Shown here piece by piece: positions 6,568-9,611 of a stretch of DNA of 9,611 nt (positions are counted from its first letter, which is position 1; each line of letters opens with the position of its first letter). The stretch comes from an uncultured Lachnospiraceae bacterium. Its GTDB lineage: Bacteria > Bacillota > Clostridia > Lachnospirales > Lachnospiraceae. The position numbers were made by a program, and so were the translations under genes. The notes under the pieces were generated by a model. The model did not search any database. It was not told where the DNA came from and saw only the letters and a list, made by a program, of their open reading frames with translations. The stretch is taken from assembly GCA_910585255.1 (NCBI GenBank), contig CAJUEI010000150.1, positions 1 to 9,611 of the forward strand. The letters run 5' to 3'.

Positions 6568-7296
6568 ATGAAAAAAATCGTAATGATAACCGGAGCTTCA
6601 CGCGGAATCGGATATGCAGCAGCCAAACGGTTTGCAAAAGAACAATATCCTGTTGTAATCACATCTTCAAAAAGGAAAGAGGAATTAAAGAAAGCAGAAG
6701 AAAACTTAAAACAATATGGCGGCTTGGTTCTTTCTTTTTTAGCAGATGCCGGGGATTACAAGCAGATGGAAAAGGTTGTTCGTGAAACAGAACATCAGTT
6801 GGGAACAGTAGAGATTTTGGTGAATAATGCGGGAATTGCATGGATTGGTCTATTTCAAGATATGGAATATCTGGTGTATGAGCAGATGATCCGAACGAAT
6901 TTATTGTCGGTTATGCACAGCAGTCATTTGGTGATTCCTGGTATGATTCATAAAAAAGCGGGAAAAATAATCAATATTTCTTCAGTGTGGGGAAATGTAG
7001 GTGCTTCTTGTGAAGCGGCTTATTCTGCTGCTAAAAGTGGAGTGAATGGCTTTACAAGGGCACTGGGAAAAGAACTTGCTCCTAGTCATATTCAAGTAAA
7101 TGGCATAGCCTGCGGAGTAATTGATACACAGATGAACGATTGTCTGACTCTAGAAGAGAAAGAGCAGCTTATAGAAGAGATTCCGGCAGGACGGTTTGGA
7201 CAGGCAGAAGAGGTGGCGGAATTGGTTTATCAGATTGCAGTCGGACATGAATATTTAAACGGACAGATCATTACTTTGGATGGAGGATGGATATAA
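6568..7296 (+). CDS. Short-chain dehydrogenase/reductase, possible EF-P 5-aminopentanone reductase (YmfI-like)
   Basis: A 242-residue classical SDR of standard length. Seen: the NAD(P)-binding motif TGASRGIG (8-15), NNAG (86-89), catalytic Asn111, Ser139, Tyr152 and Lys156 (Y-S-A-A-K), and a C-terminal D-G-G. It therefore reduces or oxidises a carbonyl/alcohol with a nicotinamide cofactor, and plain homology would call it FabG-like. The segment I-S-S-V-W-G-N-V-G-A-S-C-E-A-A-Y-S (137-153) resembles what I recall of YmfI-type enzymes, which reduce 5-aminopentanone on elongation factor P. That assignment is from memory and no efp gene is in the window. The ribosome site (GTGGGA, 6555-6560) is weak. 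It is followed after 31 nt by a thioredoxin reductase-like gene, probably cotranscribed. Confidence 0.9.
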   Translation: MKKIVMITGASRGIGYAAAKRFAKEQYPVVITSSKRKEELKKAEENLKQYGGLVLSFLADAGDYKQMEKVVRETEHQLGTVEILVNNAGIAWIGLFQDMEYLVYEQMIRTNLLSVMHSSHLVIPGMIHKKAGKIINISSVWGNVGASCEAAYSAAKSGVNGFTRALGKELAPSHIQVNGIACGVIDTQMNDCLTLEEKEQLIEEIPAGRFGQAEEVAELVYQIAVGHEYLNGQIITLDGGWI

Positions 7297-7327
7297 AAGA
7301 TTTTATTTAGAAAGGCAGGAAAGAAAG

Positions 7328-8248
7328 ATGGAATTATATGATATTGCAATTATAGGAAGCGGACCGGCAGGACTTTCTGCTGCTGTCTATGCACTGAGAG
7401 CCGAACTGAAAACGGTTGTATTTGAACGAGATTCTATGAGCGGAGGACAGGTATTAAATACGGACGAGGTGGATAATTATCTGGGTTTGCCCGGGATAAA
7501 TGGATTTGATCTTGGAACAAAATTTCGAGAACATGCGGAACAGACGGGGATGCAGACAATTTCTGCTCAGGTTATGCGGATAGAAGAGCAGGAAGGGATT
7601 TGGACTGTAGTAACAGATGAAGGAGAATATAAGACAAAAACAGTGCTTTTAGCAACAGGAACCAGACACCGGAAGTTAGAGATTCCCGGAGAAGAGAGAC
7701 TGAGCGGGAAAGGGGTTTCTTATTGTGCGACTTGTGACGGTGCCTTTTTTCGAAATAAAGAAGTGGCTGTAATTGGCGGCGGAGATGTAGCGGTAGAAGA
7801 TGCATTGTATCTTTCTAGACTGTGTAAAAAGGTCTATGTAGTTCATCGAAGAGAGGAGTTTCGGGCGGCACCGTCTTTAGTTCGGCGGATGAAAGAAACG
7901 GAGAATATCGAACTTATATTAAAATTTGTGCCGGAAGAGATTTTTGGAGAAGGCGTAGTAGAAGGGCTGACGATAAAGGAGAGAGAGGAAGAGAAGAGAA
8001 TGACACTGGCTGTCTCTGGAGTATTTGTTGCGATTGGTACTGTGCCAGAAAGCGAGATTTATAAGGGGATTGTACCTATGGATGAGGCAGGGTATGTGCT
8101 GGCTGGAGAGGACGGAAAAACACAGATTCCGGGGATTTTTGCGGCTGGGGATATTCGGACAAAGAAGTTTCGGCAGATCGTTACGGCTGTTGCGGATGGA
8201 GCAAATGCGGTACATTCGATTGAAGAATATTTGATAAAAGGCAGATAG
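7328..8248 (+). CDS. trxB: Thioredoxin reductase-like FAD/NAD(P)H disulfide oxidoreductase
   Basis: A 306-residue low-molecular-weight thioredoxin reductase, normal length. Domains in order: the FAD dinucleotide fold with GSGPAG (10-15), S-G-G-Q (38-41) and A-T-G-T-R-H (109-114); the redox-active C133-A-T-C136 followed by D-G; the NAD(P)H fold with G-G-G-D-V-A (150-155) and the phosphate-binding H-R-R-E-E-F-R-A (173-180), which favours NADPH; and the closing FAD motif A-A-G-D-I-R (272-277). It would transfer electrons from NAD(P)H through FAD to thioredoxin or a related small redox protein. ATG 7328 is chosen because it follows AGGCAGGA (7313-7320) and begins M-E-L-Y-D-I-A-I-I-G as in the family. 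The in-frame ATG at 7280 would overlap the SDR gene and add 16 odd residues. No thioredoxin gene adjoins it, so the partner is unknown. Confidence 0.93.
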   Translation: MELYDIAIIGSGPAGLSAAVYALRAELKTVVFERDSMSGGQVLNTDEVDNYLGLPGINGFDLGTKFREHAEQTGMQTISAQVMRIEEQEGIWTVVTDEGEYKTKTVLLATGTRHRKLEIPGEERLSGKGVSYCATCDGAFFRNKEVAVIGGGDVAVEDALYLSRLCKKVYVVHRREEFRAAPSLVRRMKETENIELILKFVPEEIFGEGVVEGLTIKEREEEKRMTLAVSGVFVAIGTVPESEIYKGIVPMDEAGYVLAGEDGKTQIPGIFAAGDIRTKKFRQIVTAVADGANAVHSIEEYLIKGR

Positions 8249-8338
8249 ATAGAAAGAATGATGGAATTTGAACAAAGTGCACAAAAAAGTATATAACAAG
8301 AGCGGATGCGGGCAACTTAGATAGAACGAGCTAGAAAG

Positions 8339-8408
8339 TTATCAACATAAAAAAGAGAAATTTTTCGAGAAATTAGAGTTATCCACCAAGTTATCAACAT
8401 TATCAACA
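8339..8408 (+). promoter_or_regulatory. Cluster of four DnaA-box-like sites
   Basis: TTATCAACA occurs at 8339-8347, 8391-8399 and 8400-8408, and TTATCCACC at 8379-8387. All are on the + strand, and the last two abut with no gap. Each differs by one base from the bacterial DnaA-box consensus TTATNCACA. No dnaA or dnaN gene is in the window, so this is more likely a DnaA-binding or titration site, or an unrelated operator, than the replication origin. Confidence 0.5.
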
Positions 8409-8417
8409 TAAAAGGGA

Positions 8418-8457
8418 ATGTTCATAAGTCTTGTAAAGACGGAACATATGTTTTGTT
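8418..8457 (+). terminator. Possible terminator of the SDR-trxB unit
   Basis: ATGTTC (8418-8423) pairs with GAACAT (8442-8447). Inside this, GTCTT (8428-8432) pairs with AAGAC (8436-8440) over a GTA loop, leaving a 4/1 internal loop. The T-rich stretch ATGTTTTGTTT follows. It is weak, and about 170 bp after trxB. Confidence 0.4.
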
Positions 8458-8538
8458 TAGTATGGAAAAAATAAGAAAATAGAAAAATAGTGCTTGACAA
8501 AATTTATATATTGTTTTTTCCTGCCTGTACATTTAGGG

Positions 8539-8567
8539 TTGAAAATAATTGATAAATATGGTACAAT
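8539..8567 (+). promoter_or_regulatory. Extended -10 promoter of hpf
   Basis: TTGAAA (8539-8544) and TACAAT (8562-8567) have a 17-bp spacer. TG sits one base before the -10 box (8559-8560), the extended -10 form. The predicted transcript starts near 8574, with a leader of about 64 nt. Confidence 0.75.
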
Positions 8568-8622
8568 TTTCTCATATCAAAAAGACAGCAGGGAATCTGG
8601 TTGCTCTTTTAAAACCGATAGA

Positions 8623-8629
8623 AAAGGAG
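8623..8629 (+). promoter_or_regulatory. Ribosome binding site deciding the hpf start
   Basis: AAAGGAG lies 8 nt before ATG 8638 and selects it over the TTG at 8494, which lies upstream of the predicted promoter. Confidence 0.85.
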
Positions 8630-8637
8630 TTGGATTT

Positions 8638-9168
8638 ATGCGTTTTATCATCGTAGGAAGAAATCTTGAGGTAACAGAGGGATTAAAATCGGCTGTTCAG
8701 GAAAAACTTGGTAAGTTAGAGCGATTTTTTAATGCAGCAACAGAGGTTCATGTAACCTTGAGTGTGGAAAAGGATAGACAGAAAATTGAAGTAACCATAC
8801 CTGTAAAGGGGAATATTATCCGTGCAGAGCAGGTAAGCAGTGATATGTATGTGTCGATTGATTTGGTGGAAGAGATTATTGAGCGGCAGTTAAAGAAATA
8901 TAAGAATAAGATTATTGATAAAAAGCAAAATGTAGAGGCGTTTACTCCAGAATATTTGGACAAGGAGTTTGACGAGGATGATACGGTTAAGATTGTGCGG
9001 ACGAAGAAATTCGGGATTAAGCCAATGGATCCGGAGGAGGCTTGTATTCAGATGGAATTGCTGGGGCATAATTTTTATGTATTTAATAATTCTCAGACAA
9101 ATGAAGTAAATGTAGTTTATAAACGAAAAGGAAATACGTATGGTTTGATTGAGCCTGAGATGGATTAG
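8638..9168 (+). CDS. hpf: Ribosome hibernation promoting factor, long form
   Basis: A 176-residue protein, normal for long-form HPF (RaiA/YvyD type). The N-terminal domain (about 1-97) begins MRFIIVGRNLEVTEGLKSAV and ends in a Lys/Arg-rich helix (Q-L-K-K-Y-K-N-K), the part that binds the 30S decoding region in the family. An acidic, variable linker (about 100-118) follows, then the C-terminal dimerisation domain (about 119-176) with V-R-T-K-K-F, P-M-D-P-E-E-A, M-E-L-L-G-H-N-F-Y-V-F and Y-K-R-K-G-N-T-Y-G-L-I. In Firmicutes this form joins two 70S ribosomes into inactive 100S dimers in stationary phase. It has its own promoter and terminator, so it is monocistronic. The DnaA-box-like cluster upstream may influence it, but that is conjecture. 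Confidence 0.96.
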   Translation: MRFIIVGRNLEVTEGLKSAVQEKLGKLERFFNAATEVHVTLSVEKDRQKIEVTIPVKGNIIRAEQVSSDMYVSIDLVEEIIERQLKKYKNKIIDKKQNVEAFTPEYLDKEFDEDDTVKIVRTKKFGIKPMDPEEACIQMELLGHNFYVFNNSQTNEVNVVYKRKGNTYGLIEPEMD

Positions 9169-9189
9169 GTAGGGATTGGAAAAAGAGAG

Positions 9190-9236
9190 ACTGCTGTATG
9201 GGAAAGAAATTTCTGATACGGCAGTTTTTTGTTTTT
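9190..9236 (+). terminator. Intrinsic terminator of hpf
   Basis: ACTGCTGTAT (9190-9199) pairs with ATACGGCAGT (9216-9225), with one T-G wobble. The loop contains an extra AGAAATTTCT self-pairing segment. TTTTTTGTTTTTG follows. It lies 21 nt after the stop codon. Confidence 0.88.
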
Positions 9237-9440
9237 GTGGGGGGAATATTAGTATTTTAGATAATAGGAATTTCGTAGAGTAATCTACTCTAAGAAAAAC
9301 AGATTTTTTTTATCTCTGTTTGCAATCATAGCCTTAATTGCGGGATTTGTCAAGAGTGAATATTTTTTTAGTGAAAAAGTAATGGGAAAAAAGAAAGATT
9401 TTGTTGGATATTTGAGATAGAGAAAAAAGAAAGCAGAATA

Positions 9441-9492
9441 AAAAAGGCTTATTTTCTTGGGGGTTTGGTTCAAGAAAATGGAGTCTTTTTTT
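9441..9492 (+). terminator. Strong hairpin with T-tract, no obvious gene in front
   Basis: TTTTCTTG (9452-9459) pairs perfectly with CAAGAAAA (9471-9478) over an 11-nt loop. GGCTT outside it pairs with GGAGTC with a bulge and wobble. TTTTTTT (9486-9492) follows on the + strand, and an A-run precedes, so it could work in both directions. It may serve a gene entering on the - strand from the right. Confidence 0.65.
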
Positions 9493-9506
9493 ATGGGATT
9501 TTTTAC

Positions 9507-9531
9507 GCCGTCAGATAAGCCGTCAGAATAA
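9507..9531. repeat. 12-bp tandem repeat, two units
   Basis: GCCGTCAGATAA is followed directly by GCCGTCAGAATAA, the same unit with one extra A. Confidence 0.7.
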
Positions 9532-9611
9532 AGAGATGTGGGAGTGGGGAGGACGCGGACGCTTGCCGGATTAGGAAATTCTTCACTGGGGCCGTTTGCA
9601 CTAAGGCTTCC

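Larger units (their letters stand above)
8249..8637. other. Gene-free 389-bp region before hpf
   Basis: There is no real gene. A frame open from TTG 8494 into hpf lacks a ribosome site and does not resemble the family. The region holds a cluster of four 9-mers resembling DnaA boxes (8339-8408), a possible terminator hairpin (8418-8457) and an extended -10 promoter (8539-8567). The first 90 bp after trxB show nothing recognisable. Confidence 0.6.
9237..9611. other. Right-end stretch without a convincing gene
   Basis: Purine-rich and AT-rich up to about 9500, then noticeably more GC-rich from about 9540 to the edge. Small palindromes: AGAGTA-ATC-TACTCT (9277-9291) and AACAGA...TCTGTT (9299-9321). 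It also has a strong hairpin with a T-tract (9441-9492) and a 12-bp tandem repeat (9507-9531). No promoter, ribosome site or recognisable protein was found, but the edge cuts the region. Confidence 0.5.
9285..9611 (-). other. Open frame running off the right edge, doubtful gene end
   Basis: Reading the - strand from base 9611, the frame stays open for 108 codons to TAG at 9285-9287. The product is rich in Ser, Phe, Leu and Pro, and I recognise no family. The strand is pyrimidine-rich here, which lowers the chance of stops, and the frame runs through a strong hairpin. This looks more like chance than a gene, but the 3' end of a gene from the right cannot be excluded. Confidence 0.15.

Noticed and set aside
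7280..7327. Upstream ATG as start of trxB
   Set aside because: It overlaps the SDR stop and adds 16 residues that do not fit the family, while ATG 7328 starts the FAD fold normally.
7919..8299. 126-codon open frame on the - strand over the end of trxB
   Set aside because: Shadow of trxB. No ribosome site and no recognisable motif.
8339..8408. Chromosomal replication origin
   Set aside because: No dnaA, dnaN or rpmH nearby. Only one cluster in a single orientation, between trxB and hpf.
8494..8499. Perfect TTGACA as a -35 box
   Set aside because: No acceptable -10 hexamer occurs 16-18 bp downstream.
8494..8637. TTG 8494 as hpf start, giving a 224-residue protein
   Set aside because: It lies upstream of the good promoter at 8539-8567 and has no ribosome site. 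The HPF N-terminus matches from ATG 8638.

Overview
The window looks like chromosome from a low-GC Firmicute, most likely a gut-type Lachnospiraceae/Clostridia. The reasons are AT-rich third codon positions, strong AGGAGG-like ribosome sites, sigma-A type promoters and the gene families present: a clostridial-type GH3 glycosidase, a COG2984/4120/1101-type ABC transporter and a long-form ribosome hibernation factor. All convincing genes lie on the + strand. No rRNA, tRNA, CRISPR array, phage gene or transposase gene was seen.

Layout: (1) 1-1031 is the 3' part of a chemoreceptor (HAMP plus signalling domain), cut by the left edge. (2) 1032-1301 is a gene-free stretch with a G-U rich hairpin and an 82-nt imperfect palindrome. 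(3) 1302-3476 is a cytoplasmic GH3 beta-glycosidase, probably a beta-xylosidase. (4) A clear sigma-A promoter at 3512-3540 drives a three-gene ABC importer operon (lipoprotein 3613-4662, permease 4688-5605, ATPase 5607-6401), closed by an intrinsic terminator at 6412-6444. (5) A second palindrome at 6458-6504 shares its terminal motif with the one at 1191-1272. (6) An SDR oxidoreductase (6568-7296) and a thioredoxin reductase-like flavoprotein (7328-8248) form a two-gene unit. (7) 8249-8637 is a long leader region holding four same-strand DnaA-box-like 9-mers, a possible terminator hairpin and an extended -10 promoter. (8) 8638-9168 is hpf, with a terminator at 9190-9236. (9) 9237-9611 has no convincing gene; it holds another strong hairpin with a T-tract, a 12-bp tandem repeat and a frame open to the right edge on the - strand.

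The genes are not one pathway. They read as ordinary core or near-core functions: motility sensing, use of plant oligosaccharides, solute import, redox or NAD(P)H chemistry and ribosome hibernation. The best candidates for something undescribed lie between genes. They are the palindrome family with the shared end motif TTTAACCTATCAAGGAA (possibly a small mobile or RNA-forming element) and the DnaA-box-like cluster in front of hpf. I found no strong evidence for a novel multi-gene system.
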